From positions 1-64,000 of the forward strand of contig NZ_LAQO01000014.1 in the NCBI RefSeq assembly GCF_000971975.1: a stretch of 64,000 bases of DNA, read 5' to 3'. The translations under genes and the position numbers were made by a program. This document shows positions 1 through 9,323 of the stretch, one piece after another (within the stretch, counting starts at the first letter, position 1; each line of letters starts with the position of its first letter). This stretch comes from Paenibacillus algorifonticola (lineage in GTDB: Bacteria; Bacillota; Bacilli; Paenibacillales; Paenibacillaceae). The notes beneath the pieces are model-generated. The model saw only the letters and a list, made by a program, of their open reading frames with translations, was not told the origin of the DNA and ran no database searches.

Positions 1-28
1 TACGGTACAGACAGCAGCTTGAAGTCGC

Positions 29-131
29 CTAACCTTTTTTTAATTGTCCTTTACAAGGGGTACATTTTACAGTGTCCGGTTCCTTCTTTTTGCATGCTGG
101 AAAAGGCTCCAGCCAGCCTGCCTGCCAACAT
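29..131 (-). pseudogene. Candidate broken small cysteine-rich ORF
   Basis: A good ribosome-binding site (AAGGGAG) lies 7 nt before an ATG at 131, but that frame gives only 26 residues. The adjacent frame is open for 33 codons up to the TAG at 31-29 and ends with residues KCTPCKGQLKKG, a CxxC pair that looks like a protein end. Removing one T after the ATG would join start and tail. It lies downstream of the six-gene operon on the same strand. It may be a frameshifted short gene or chance; I do not recognise a family. Confidence 0.25.
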
Positions 132-158
132 CAACATACTCCCTTAAGTAGGAAACTT

Positions 159-437
159 TCACCTCTGCCCAGCAAGCTGAACATACTGATAAAGCCGGGA
201 GCTATGAAGGAGCAGTTGCTGCTCCTCGCCGCCTCCCAGCACCATTTTGCGTCCTTCGCCGGCCACTTGCTTCAGCAGTGTGGACAGAAAGTCCATTTGC
301 AAGCGGGCGGCTTCTTCCGCCTCCCGCTCCAGCCATTCGATATCCTTCAAGGTAAGCTGCGCGGTCCCGCGAAGCAGCAGCTCCTCAAACCAGCTGCGCA
401 GCCGCTGCAGTCCATCGTAAACCTGCTCCAAAGCCAT
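159..437 (-). CDS. Small helical protein, last gene of the MoxR-VWA operon
   Basis: 92-residue protein of unknown function. A longer frame opens at a TTG at 458, but AAAAGGAG at 454-446 lies 8 nt before the ATG at 437, so that ATG is the start. The sequence is rich in Leu, Glu, Arg and Gln (WFEELLLRG, EWLEREAEEAARLQ), predicted all-helical and probably coiled-coil, with no signal peptide, membrane segment or cysteine motif. It begins 34 nt after the SWIM gene stop and is co-directional with five upstream genes, so it is probably an accessory subunit of that complex. I recognise no family. Confidence 0.6.
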   Translation of the reverse strand: MALEQVYDGLQRLRSWFEELLLRGTAQLTLKDIEWLEREAEEAARLQMDFLSTLLKQVAGEGRKMVLGGGEEQQLLLHSSRLYQYVQLAGQR

Positions 438-471
438 TCCCGCTGCTCCTTTTTCCAATTGCTTATTTTCC

Positions 472-2163
472 TTACATATCCAGCTTTAAGCTGATCAACT
501 TCGTATTATGCAAGAAGCTGATCGGATAAGCCTGGCCGCCCTCTATGCGCACAAATGCATAAAACGGTTCCAGCGATGCAGCCCCATACCCTGCTTCCAG
601 ACGTTTGACGGTTTTTTCCCAGTCCGCTTGATAAGGGAGGATCAGCTCCAACTGCCCGCCTGCTTCATCCTCTACTTCGAGCACTAGGCTCTGCGAGCTT
701 TTATCGAACCGGTTTCCCGTGATCCGTGCCAACTTAATTAAGGCAAGCCGTTCCTTTACGTCTGAAAATAATGCCGGCTGCCCCACTCCAGCCTGCCGCA
801 AAGCGGGCAAGTCCGAGGCGAGCTGCCCCGCATTAATCTCGTTAATGGACTGGCGGGCGACAAGGGTGAGGCTCGCTCCCTCGCCTGAAGACAATCGAAG
901 CTCCTCGTTCACTTTAATGTGCTCGAACACCAGCTCTTCTCCCGCAAACTGGCGCATTGTCAAGCTCGCAAGCCAAGGCGAGTAGCTGGCATAATGCTTG
1001 GCAAACGAAAATGCATTGCCTTCATAATACACCGCGCGTGCATCACTGTAGGTGTACACCTGCTGATCATCGAGGCCATACATATAATAGGTGATGCCTC
1101 TGTAGCCTGAACGCGTCTCCCACGGCTCGGCGCCGAGACCGTACAGGCGCAGCTTCGGCAGCGCATAATATTTGCTGCGAAAAGCACCGATAAGCTGCTC
1201 CTTCTGAGCAGCAGGAAGCGTCTCCCGCTCAAGCAGCTCAAGAGCAAGATACAGCTTGGTGACGCGATCCAGCAGCACTTGCATGGAAAATCGTACATGC
1301 CGGTTGAAAAACAGCTCCAGCTCGCCCTGGATGCCGCGCAAGCCGCGCTCCACGTCCGGCAACTGGCCACTGCGCGCTGCGACGGCCAGCGTTTCCAGCT
1401 GTGCGGTATACGACTGGGGCAGACGGGCAAGTCCCGTCCGCAGCATCGCAGTGAGCAGCTCTTTGCATTCCCTTACGGTATCCGGTGAAAAAGCGACCTT
1501 ATGCACTTTGCTGCGCAGCGCTTCCTGATCATCCAGCCCCTTTAAAGCACGGTAACGCAATAAAGCTTCCAGCTTTAACAGCTCGCCTGCTCTCTCCTTT
1601 ATTTTGCAAAGCGCCTTAGCCGGATTTGCCTCCTCGGTGAACGAAACCTCGGCTCCTTGGAGCTTGAGACAGACCGTAAGAAGAGCATTTTCTGCCACTT
1701 CAAGCTCTTCCGGGTAGCGCAGCCGAAACAGCACTTCCTCCACAATGGAAACATTAAACGGCTTAATCAGTAGTGAAAGATCGGCAGCCAGCAGCCAATT
1801 GAAGCGTTCAGCGTTACTATCCGGCTGATTTCCGTTGCCATCTCCCTCACCTTCCTCTTGTACAGAAGAAGAGGGCTGCTGCTGTGCGTAAAACAAAATG
1901 GCAATCAGCACATGCTTGCATAAGCTGTCTGCCGGACACGTACACTTCCAATGAGCCAGCGTATTTTCCAGCGTGCAGACCGTTCCGTCGTTTAACTCGC
2001 AGCTGACGGACGATTGTCCCCAAGCGTATTTGACATCAATGCCTTTGCCGATATCTTTTAACGCCCGGTTATACAAGCCCTTGTTCGAATGCCGAACCAA
2101 ATAATCCTCGGTACAAAGCTTGGCAAACTGCCCAAAGCTCGTTTCAAATGCGGCAGCTGACAT
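472..2163 (-). CDS. SWIM zinc-finger protein (YehQ-like)
   Basis: 563-residue SWIM-domain protein. The zinc motif CxCx5CxH is visible as CTCPADSLCKH at residues 74-84; SWIM domains bind one zinc and mediate DNA or protein contacts. The rest is largely helical, with an aromatic-rich stretch near the middle, and has no membrane segment. The frame extends upstream to 2214, but the ATG at 2163 is preferred: it follows the DUF4132 stop by one base and has AGGA 7 nt upstream, giving translational coupling. It is the fifth gene of the operon. From memory it corresponds to E. coli YehQ. The SWIM call is firm; the role in the complex is inference. Confidence 0.85.
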   Translation of the reverse strand: MSAAAFETSFGQFAKLCTEDYLVRHSNKGLYNRALKDIGKGIDVKYAWGQSSVSCELNDGTVCTLENTLAHWKCTCPADSLCKHVLIAILFYAQQQPSSSVQEEGEGDGNGNQPDSNAERFNWLLAADLSLLIKPFNVSIVEEVLFRLRYPEELEVAENALLTVCLKLQGAEVSFTEEANPAKALCKIKERAGELLKLEALLRYRALKGLDDQEALRSKVHKVAFSPDTVRECKELLTAMLRTGLARLPQSYTAQLETLAVAARSGQLPDVERGLRGIQGELELFFNRHVRFSMQVLLDRVTKLYLALELLERETLPAAQKEQLIGAFRSKYYALPKLRLYGLGAEPWETRSGYRGITYYMYGLDDQQVYTYSDARAVYYEGNAFSFAKHYASYSPWLASLTMRQFAGEELVFEHIKVNEELRLSSGEGASLTLVARQSINEINAGQLASDLPALRQAGVGQPALFSDVKERLALIKLARITGNRFDKSSQSLVLEVEDEAGGQLELILPYQADWEKTVKRLEAGYGAASLEPFYAFVRIEGGQAYPISFLHNTKLISLKLDM

Positions 2164-2164
2164 G

Positions 2165-5100
2165 CTAGCGTCCTGATGCCCGCAAAATATCATAGATCGT
2201 CTCACTGAATACACGACCTGGAATTTTGCCCAAGGCTAGCGCTGGAATATCACTGTAATAGCTATATTGGCCTTTTCCATTCGCATGAAATTGCAGCAGC
2301 TCCAGCGTAATGTCATCCAGCCCTTCGTAATAGGTGATGCTAGTCCCGCTAAAACGCAGCTCAGCAAGCCAGTCACCGTAATCCTTATACAGCTCAGTAT
2401 AATATCCGCCATCCTGGGCATGTCCTTTGTACCAGCCATATTTCTCAAGCGCCTTAGGGAACGCTGTAGGCGAAAGCTCTGATCCCGGTAAATCCTCGTA
2501 TTGCGTGCTTTGCAGATTTTCTTCTGCCACCAGATGGATTTGGCGATTCAACTGCTCAAATGGCTGCTTGATCTCATAATCCTCCAGCTGTGATTTCCAG
2601 CCCTCGAGTGCTTCCTGCTCCAGCTCAAGCGGGTGAATCAAGCCGACTTTGGCACCCTCAGCAAGCTCGTATTCATCTTCATCTACGGTGTTAAAGGTGC
2701 CGTCCTCCATATAACGGAACGTGTCCGTGAGGTCGCCTTGCTCATACACGCCCCAGATGAGGCCAACGGCAAACTTCTGCATGACGATATTGCCCACGAA
2801 CAGCGTCGTCCATTCCTCGGCGGACCATAACCGCTGCTTGGACAACGATTCTTCCAGCCGCTGCGCTTGGATCGCCACCATCGTTTTCAAATCTTTTTTG
2901 AGCAAATTGAAATCGGCCTTCGCTTTCGCTGCCAGCTCCGCATCATCCTTTTGTCCCGATGCAGGCAGGCTTTTTAGCGGCTTGCCCGTCTCTTCATTGA
3001 TAACCATAACCTCCAGATTCCGGTTCACCTTCACCTGGAAGGTACGCTCGCCATAGCTGAATTGCTGAGCACCCTTATCATCAAAGCCAAGCGACGTGAC
3101 CAGGCGGTCTTCGAGCTGCTCTGGTGTAAGTCCTTGATTTTCCGCTGCCAGCTGCAAGGCCTCTTCAGCTGCGCCCTTCACCTGACGGTTTTTGACGGTC
3201 CGCTTGATCTTATCAATGGCCATTAATGCGGCAGGCTCGTTCAAATAAGATAGAGCTTTGACCGCTTCCGCCGCCATCGCGCCGCGGCTATTTTCCGTCC
3301 ATTCCTTAATTTGCGGAACCAAAATTTGTATAAGCTTACGATCGCCGAACAATGCGCCTACATACAGCACCCATTTTTCCTTCGCAGGCGCTTCGTTTTG
3401 AATCCACAGCTGAATGAGCTCCGCTGCGAAATTCGAAAGCGTTTCGCTGTTTACATAAGAACGCAGCTCATTCAGGCGTTCATTCGGAGCCGTCGTATGG
3501 TCCATCGATTGAAGCATCAAATACGACTTGATTCGGTCATCTATTTGCTGCCCCTCCAAATCCAATAATGCTGGCAAATCATTCACAGACAGCCAGCTGA
3601 GGCGGGCTGTTTTTTTTGCATCCGCTTGATCTGCAAGCGCAGCGTGCGCATGAACAGGGCTTAAATCAGCCGTATCCAGCAAAATTTGAATGAGCGTGCG
3701 CCAGTCTTCCGTTTTTTCCGTTTCCAGCAATTGCTGGTAAGCTGCCTTGCTGTCTGGCACGCTGCGCAGGGCGTCCAGCACCAGCTCTTTAATCGCTGCT
3801 TTTTTCTCGGTGCGATAAAGCGTTAAATATAACGTCTTGTCCGGCACTCGGCTGAATTCAGCCAGTGCAGCTCCGCTTGCCTTCTTCGACGAATCCAGCA
3901 GCCCCGCACGGATTGCTTCCGTCAACTGTTCTAGGGCCAAAGCATCGCGATCTTCAAAGGCAATATCGAGCACCGTCAACCGGGAGTCCGTGGGCAAATT
4001 CTTATACTGCTTCAGCGAATCCGTCAAATTTTTTCTAATAATGGATCGATATTCGGTTTGCGGCATGGAACGGTAGTAATAGTCTCTCATGCCATTAAGC
4101 ATCAGCAAGCCCGAAAGCAGACGCTCACGGCTCACCTCAGGGTCGTTCCCGTAAAGCTCCAGCAGCTTTTCACCGCTAAACGAAAAGGAATGATACATTT
4201 CCGATACTAGAGTCAACGCATCGCATTCAGGGCGTGAAATCAAAATGGCAAGCCGCCTGATATAAGATGATTCGGCAGGCAAGAAGCTTACGGCCACGAG
4301 CAGATTTTTACGACGGCTATCCCGGTTCCGATGATCAAACAGCGAACGATTCGTTTCATCCTTCCAATAGTCCTCGAAAGAAGTTTCGCCTTCCAAATAA
4401 CGGGCGAAAAACAGGCCATGACGCCCTCCCTCCGATTGCCCTCTCAGTACGGCGAAGACGGCTTGCGTAAGTGTGCCTGCTCCTTCCGGCAATGCGATTC
4501 CGCCATCTGTGAGCACCTTGTGCAAATAAGCTTTGTAATACGCCGAACGTAAAATTTCATAAGCACGCAAAGCCTGATCCGGCACACTAAGCACATAGCT
4601 TTGCAGCGCGCTCCAAGGCACCATATAACTATTCAGTTCTCCTCTTAGCCGTTCAATTAACTCGTATGGCTCGTGGAGTGGAATGATGCCTTCCAACAGC
4701 TCGTCCGGTTTTTTGGCACGTCTGTCGATGGCAAGCAAATGCTGGCGGACTTCAAGCGGATATACTTCATGCAGCGTTCTGACTGCATCAAGCAGCGCTA
4801 AGCCTACATCCCCCGGCTCGTCCAGAAACAGCTGCTTGCCGCCTTTAACGTTAATGACATATAACAAAGCGCTATGAATTTGGGTCAATGTCCGATTAAA
4901 TTGGGTGCGGGAAACTTCTCCGTTCTCCTGTGCTTGGAGATCAGGATAGTGGGCCGCAATCGTTTTTTCGCGTTGGCTTGTTATAAAATCCACGCTCAGC
5001 TCCCGAACGGAATAATTCTCCTTTGCTTTGAACGGGTACGCGATGATCGGCTTCACCGCAGCATTCAGCAGCTCGCGAAGCTGCTCCGTATTTTCGGCCA

Positions 5101-5710
5101 ATACCGCTTGCAGTATTTCCGGAAACTCGCTTGCCAGTCTTTGGCTGTTAAATTGATGGGCCCGGGTATTATCAAGCAGGGAGTACAGCTTTAGAAGCAG
5201 CAGCGTATTAATAATAACGCCTGTATCTCCTGCATCCTTTTTGCCAAAATTGCATTTGCCAACCCTGCTTTTCAGCTCATCCATCATCGCCTTATCCCCG
5301 GCAAATTTATGTATTTTCTCCATTCGCGGCAGCAGCGATTGCAATCGCTGGCTTCCCGCTTTGCTTTTTCCCGCCAGTCCTAAAGCATGATGTCCGTCGC
5401 CCATACAGACAGAGAGGCTGTAACCCTGCCAGTAATAGCTTCGGCTAGCATTGAGTCCCATTCGCAGCATGAGTGCACCCGCACGAAAAAACACATCGCT
5501 GTCATCCTTCTTCGCAAGCTTCTCAAAAAGATCCATCGAACGGTAGGCATATTGCATGGAATCAGGCAGCAAATCCGGGAATTGCTCTGTTCTGCCCATC
5601 ACATAATCGATAATGATTGCGCTGCGGTCCGTGTTCTTCGAATACTCTTGCGAGAGCGCTTCTCCAAACTTTTCAACTAAGGCTTCAACTTCGCGATTTT
5701 CCGTTATCAT
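2165..5710 (-). CDS. Giant DUF4132 protein (MolR/YehI-like)
   Basis: 1181-residue cytoplasmic protein. Residues about 875-1060 carry the DUF4132 pattern: a WGVY segment, then an acidic stretch, a conserved IHPLEL block and PFEQLNRQ. The long N-terminal part is made of helical HEAT/ARM-like repeats. DUF4132 is found in E. coli YehI, once named MolR; its biochemical function is not known. The start at 5710 is chosen because GGGAGGA lies 8 nt upstream; the frame itself extends to 5755 into the VWA gene. The start is 20 nt beyond the VWA stop. The size and repeats suggest a scaffold or substrate-recruiting subunit for the MoxR-VWA pair (inference). Confidence 0.85.
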   Translation of the reverse strand: MITENREVEALVEKFGEALSQEYSKNTDRSAIIIDYVMGRTEQFPDLLPDSMQYAYRSMDLFEKLAKKDDSDVFFRAGALMLRMGLNASRSYYWQGYSLSVCMGDGHHALGLAGKSKAGSQRLQSLLPRMEKIHKFAGDKAMMDELKSRVGKCNFGKKDAGDTGVIINTLLLLKLYSLLDNTRAHQFNSQRLASEFPEILQAVLAENTEQLRELLNAAVKPIIAYPFKAKENYSVRELSVDFITSQREKTIAAHYPDLQAQENGEVSRTQFNRTLTQIHSALLYVINVKGGKQLFLDEPGDVGLALLDAVRTLHEVYPLEVRQHLLAIDRRAKKPDELLEGIIPLHEPYELIERLRGELNSYMVPWSALQSYVLSVPDQALRAYEILRSAYYKAYLHKVLTDGGIALPEGAGTLTQAVFAVLRGQSEGGRHGLFFARYLEGETSFEDYWKDETNRSLFDHRNRDSRRKNLLVAVSFLPAESSYIRRLAILISRPECDALTLVSEMYHSFSFSGEKLLELYGNDPEVSRERLLSGLLMLNGMRDYYYRSMPQTEYRSIIRKNLTDSLKQYKNLPTDSRLTVLDIAFEDRDALALEQLTEAIRAGLLDSSKKASGAALAEFSRVPDKTLYLTLYRTEKKAAIKELVLDALRSVPDSKAAYQQLLETEKTEDWRTLIQILLDTADLSPVHAHAALADQADAKKTARLSWLSVNDLPALLDLEGQQIDDRIKSYLMLQSMDHTTAPNERLNELRSYVNSETLSNFAAELIQLWIQNEAPAKEKWVLYVGALFGDRKLIQILVPQIKEWTENSRGAMAAEAVKALSYLNEPAALMAIDKIKRTVKNRQVKGAAEEALQLAAENQGLTPEQLEDRLVTSLGFDDKGAQQFSYGERTFQVKVNRNLEVMVINEETGKPLKSLPASGQKDDAELAAKAKADFNLLKKDLKTMVAIQAQRLEESLSKQRLWSAEEWTTLFVGNIVMQKFAVGLIWGVYEQGDLTDTFRYMEDGTFNTVDEDEYELAEGAKVGLIHPLELEQEALEGWKSQLEDYEIKQPFEQLNRQIHLVAEENLQSTQYEDLPGSELSPTAFPKALEKYGWYKGHAQDGGYYTELYKDYGDWLAELRFSGTSITYYEGLDDITLELLQFHANGKGQYSYYSDIPALALGKIPGRVFSETIYDILRASGR

Positions 5711-5730
5711 TATCCGATTCCTCCCAAAAA

Positions 5731-6954
5731 TTAAGTAATAATATCGCCGATCCAATCGGCCAGCTCATTTGGTGTAATCGCCGCTACATGCGCCCCCATA
5801 TTGGTGAGCGTCTGAGCCGCATGTTTGTTATAAACGGAGTCCCCGTTAAAATCGAGTGCGGTCAGCACCAGCAGCTTGCAGCCTGCATCCAAAATATCCT
5901 TGCAAGCCTTATACATATGCTGAATCGGGTAGCCTTCCTCCAAATCGCTGACCAAAATGTAAATGGTTTTGCCAGGGTTTTCAATCAACGTCTCGCCGTA
6001 GCGCAGTGCTTTGGCAATATGCGTGCCGCCGCCTAGCTGAACGTTCATCAGCAGATCCACGGGGTCCTCCAGCCTGCTCGTCAAATCGACGACCTGGGTA
6101 TCAAAAATAAATAAGTGCGTACGCAGTGCATTCAGCTTATAAAAAATACTCGCCATAACCGAGCTGTAAATGACCGAGTCCAGCATGCTCCCGCTCTCAT
6201 CCACGCCAATAATAATGTTCCACTTGTTATGCGGCTGCACATTGCCATCAAAATAAAGGCGGTCGATCACAAATCTGTTCTTTTTGCGGTCATAGTTTTT
6301 CAAATTTTTGGAAATGGTTTTCTTAAAATTTAAATTGCGCAGCGATTTCACAGAGCTGCTCGCGTAGCGGCTGCGCTTGCCAAGTATGCTCGCTTTGGCC
6401 TGCGATTCGAGCTTCTGCCGCAAATCCTCCACTACTGCACGAACGATTTCCTTTGCGCTTCTTAACACATCGCCCTTCATCCGTCCTTTGAATTGAAGGA
6501 TGTTTTTGAGCAAATTCATATTAGGCTCAAGCGATTGAAGCAGCTTCTTATCCGTCAGCAGCTCGGTCAGGCCATAGCGGTCCAGCGCCTGCTTCTCCAA
6601 TATTTCCACCGTCTGCTTCGGAAACAGCTCTCGCACCTTATGCAGCCACTTGGGAACGGTAAGCTCTGAGGCTCCCCGCCCGCCTGTTTTCCTATAGCCC
6701 TGCTCCTCGCCATATTCCCGATCATACAAAAAGGCAAGCAGCTCATCCATTTCCGTATATGAAAAATGTTCAGGCGAATAGCCTTCGGCTTCGCATAAGC
6801 CTTCCTCGGCAGCCTCGCCAAGGATGAGCCGCCAGCGATTCAAAGCCTCGGCTGATGTGCGGCTGCCTGAAGAAGGGGGAGCAATCGAGGCTTGTCCAAT
6901 CTCTCCATGTTCATGTTCACTTCGCTCATCCTGCCTGTTCAAATCAGCTTCCAT
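5731..6954 (-). CDS. VWA-domain protein (CoxE/YehP-like)
   Basis: 407-residue cytoplasmic protein with a C-terminal von Willebrand A domain. The metal-ion-dependent adhesion site is complete: DESGS at residues 252-256, Thr311 in LGGGTH and Asp337 in LVSDLEEG. The N-terminal 200 residues are helical and highly charged. VWA proteins encoded beside MoxR ATPases act as their partner, as in RavA-ViaA, NorQ-NorD, CbbQ-CbbO and magnesium chelatase. The start is set by GGAAGGAG 8 nt before the ATG at 6954, and the gene overlaps the DUF5682 end by 16 nt. From memory it corresponds to E. coli YehP (about 380 residues). Confidence 0.9.
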   Translation of the reverse strand: MEADLNRQDERSEHEHGEIGQASIAPPSSGSRTSAEALNRWRLILGEAAEEGLCEAEGYSPEHFSYTEMDELLAFLYDREYGEEQGYRKTGGRGASELTVPKWLHKVRELFPKQTVEILEKQALDRYGLTELLTDKKLLQSLEPNMNLLKNILQFKGRMKGDVLRSAKEIVRAVVEDLRQKLESQAKASILGKRSRYASSSVKSLRNLNFKKTISKNLKNYDRKKNRFVIDRLYFDGNVQPHNKWNIIIGVDESGSMLDSVIYSSVMASIFYKLNALRTHLFIFDTQVVDLTSRLEDPVDLLMNVQLGGGTHIAKALRYGETLIENPGKTIYILVSDLEEGYPIQHMYKACKDILDAGCKLLVLTALDFNGDSVYNKHAAQTLTNMGAHVAAITPNELADWIGDIIT

Positions 6955-9323
6955 GTGGCAAACTCCTTCCGAATGGCTTCATCCAGCGCCTTGGCTTGTA
7001 TAAGCGTCTGCTCGTCGATGGGCGGACGCTCCAGCTCTTCCGGCTCTGCTTGATGCAGTGTAGCGACTCGCTCTGCAATTAGCGACGTCTCCATTGGCGT
7101 AAAATAGGTGAACGCGAGCCGCAGCTCCGGCACCATCGCAATAAAATCATCCGAAGGAAGCTCTTCGATTAAATAATTCAATTCGCCGAGCAGCAGTTCA
7201 TCATATAAAAAAGCATCGCGCGCGATTGCAAACATCCCTTGCAAATATTTCGCCGTCTGCTTGGCCTGCTCCGGCGTTCCGCGAACGTAGCTTCTGGCGC
7301 GCTCGACCATCTCTTCACGCGTCCTGTCACCAAGCCCTGCTAATATAGCCATCACCACTCCCTCCAATTGCGGAGAGAGCTTCCGGTCTGACAGCAGCTC
7401 GCTCAAATGCCCTCTGAATGTATCATTCTGAAAATGCGCTTCAGACGACTCTGCCAGCATAGCCAGCAGCTTAAGCCCTTGTATAATGGCTGGATGCTCA
7501 TCTGAATGGATAGATGCAAGCCCCAGCAGCTTATCTACCGCATTGTTATAAGCCTCTGCTACGAGCAGCGGCAGCTGTTCGTCTGCCGCGAGCCCCAGCA
7601 GCCTGCCATGCTGGCGCAAACGATTTAATATCGTAAGTGTTTGGCACAACGACAGAAAATTACCGTCTTTGCGCAAAGCGGCCTGCACCTGCTCATATAA
7701 TCGCCTCGCTGTATCCTGCAAGCCCATAAGAAGAGCCTGCAGCAGCGCATTCGCGATTTCTCCGCTATGATGATCGGGAAGCTCCTGCATCCGTTCCCCG
7801 ATTTTGCGGGCTGCCGCCTCTTTGATCGTTCCCCCATATAGCGAATTTTCGATCAATCTCGCCTCAATGCGGGACGAATAAGCATACGTCCAAGTTTCAC
7901 GAACCAGATTCATATCCCGATAGGCGACCCAATCCGGTCCAGACTCCCGAACCGCAAAATCCGGAACGAGGAAGCTCGCGCATTGCAGCAATTGGCTAAG
8001 CAGACGATTCTCCTCCTTGGCGTACAGATCAAGCACCTTTTTGTGTTTGCCCGTCGTCTTAATCTGAAGCCCTGACGCAGAGCAGCGATTCTTAAAATCT
8101 TCCACAATCGGCACCGTAAACGAATTGGGAGCGACAATGCCGATTTTATCCCCCGTCAGAAGCAAGCGCAGCTCCTCAAGCGGCTTGTCCGTCGCAAGCG
8201 TCCGCTCCCCTTTCACGAAGGAGGAAAGAGCGGCATCCAGAAGCTCGTATACCCCGCCTTCCCTTTTGCCCCGAAGCACCGCAAGCCCTTGAATCATGCT
8301 GTATGCCTCAATGGCATCGCTCGTCGATACCTCCTCCTGGCCTTTGCGCAGCTTGCGCATCAGCTCGGATAACAAGGCGAGCGCTGTCTGGTTATAGGGC
8401 TCTGCTTTATTTTGCAGAAGCTTATTCCAAATTAGCTCATAATAGTTCACATAAGGCATCCCGCTCGCATATCCATTCAAGCGATCCGCTTCTTCGAACG
8501 TGTAGACCATTGGATACAGCTGTTGCTGAATGGCTCCTCCGCTTTTCCCCTGCTGCTCCTCGTTCGCCAGCCCTTCTGATTGGGCGGCTTCAAGCAGGCC
8601 GTACGTATGAAAACCGCCAGTAATCACTAGAACACGCTTATGCTTAGAGGCAGCTTGCTTGATACACTCTCTCATATAGGCCTCTCTCGCCAAATCGCCA
8701 GAAGCGTGAAGCTGTTCCTTCGAATAGCACATACGAGATAACGCGCAGTAAGTAAAAACATTTTGCACAAAAGCTTCCGTCGTTGCTGCTTGCCCTTCGA
8801 TTTCGAACAGCTTTTCCCACAGCTCATCAAAGCTGCGGCAGTTCATTTTACGGCATAAACGATTAATAAAATCGGAGCTGGCTAGCAGCGTTTCATCCTG
8901 TATGGACTTCTCCTGTTTTTCGGCTTCCGCTCTAGCTTCGTGACTGTAGTCCAGATCGATAAACGCCGCCGGTATGCCGAGACGCGCCGCTTCTTTCATG
9001 GCCACATACTCCGGAGAGTAGCTCAGCAGCGGGTAATAGCAAGCCGATCTTCCGCCTTGCTCATCCTCATAAGTACAATATAGACTGACGGGTGTCTCCG
9101 TCGCCTCATCCGCAAGCACCGGAATGAGCGGAGTCCCGCTCGCTGGCCCTTCGATCAAAATCATGTCAGGGTTATATTGCTTAATCACTCTCAGCAGATG
9201 AAAGGAACAGGCTGGGCTATGATGGCGAATAGGAAAATAAACCGTGCCGCTGTTCAGATTAAACACCTGCTGTTCAAATAGGGACGGCAGCTCTTTGTCA
9301 GCCTCGCCCGTTAACCAATCCAT
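6939..9323 (-). CDS. DUF5682 family protein (YehM-like)
   Basis: 794-residue protein of the DUF5682 type. The N-terminal ~250 residues carry conserved polar motifs: RHHSP at 33-37, IEGP at 57-60, AAFIDLD at about 119-125 and TGGFHT at about 235-242. These sit at strand ends as in the GxxH-type TraB/ChaN/TIKI hydrolase superfamily, so a metal-dependent or hydrolytic activity is possible; this fold assignment is my inference. The C-terminal two thirds are helical repeats. GAGGAG lies 5 nt before the ATG, and the gene overlaps the ATPase end by 13 nt. The function is unknown. It is consistently encoded between the MoxR and VWA genes in the related E. coli locus (memory). Confidence 0.8.
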   Translation of the reverse strand: MDWLTGEADKELPSLFEQQVFNLNSGTVYFPIRHHSPACSFHLLRVIKQYNPDMILIEGPASGTPLIPVLADEATETPVSLYCTYEDEQGGRSACYYPLLSYSPEYVAMKEAARLGIPAAFIDLDYSHEARAEAEKQEKSIQDETLLASSDFINRLCRKMNCRSFDELWEKLFEIEGQAATTEAFVQNVFTYCALSRMCYSKEQLHASGDLAREAYMRECIKQAASKHKRVLVITGGFHTYGLLEAAQSEGLANEEQQGKSGGAIQQQLYPMVYTFEEADRLNGYASGMPYVNYYELIWNKLLQNKAEPYNQTALALLSELMRKLRKGQEEVSTSDAIEAYSMIQGLAVLRGKREGGVYELLDAALSSFVKGERTLATDKPLEELRLLLTGDKIGIVAPNSFTVPIVEDFKNRCSASGLQIKTTGKHKKVLDLYAKEENRLLSQLLQCASFLVPDFAVRESGPDWVAYRDMNLVRETWTYAYSSRIEARLIENSLYGGTIKEAAARKIGERMQELPDHHSGEIANALLQALLMGLQDTARRLYEQVQAALRKDGNFLSLCQTLTILNRLRQHGRLLGLAADEQLPLLVAEAYNNAVDKLLGLASIHSDEHPAIIQGLKLLAMLAESSEAHFQNDTFRGHLSELLSDRKLSPQLEGVVMAILAGLGDRTREEMVERARSYVRGTPEQAKQTAKYLQGMFAIARDAFLYDELLLGELNYLIEELPSDDFIAMVPELRLAFTYFTPMETSLIAERVATLHQAEPEELERPPIDEQTLIQAKALDEAIRKEFATWKLI

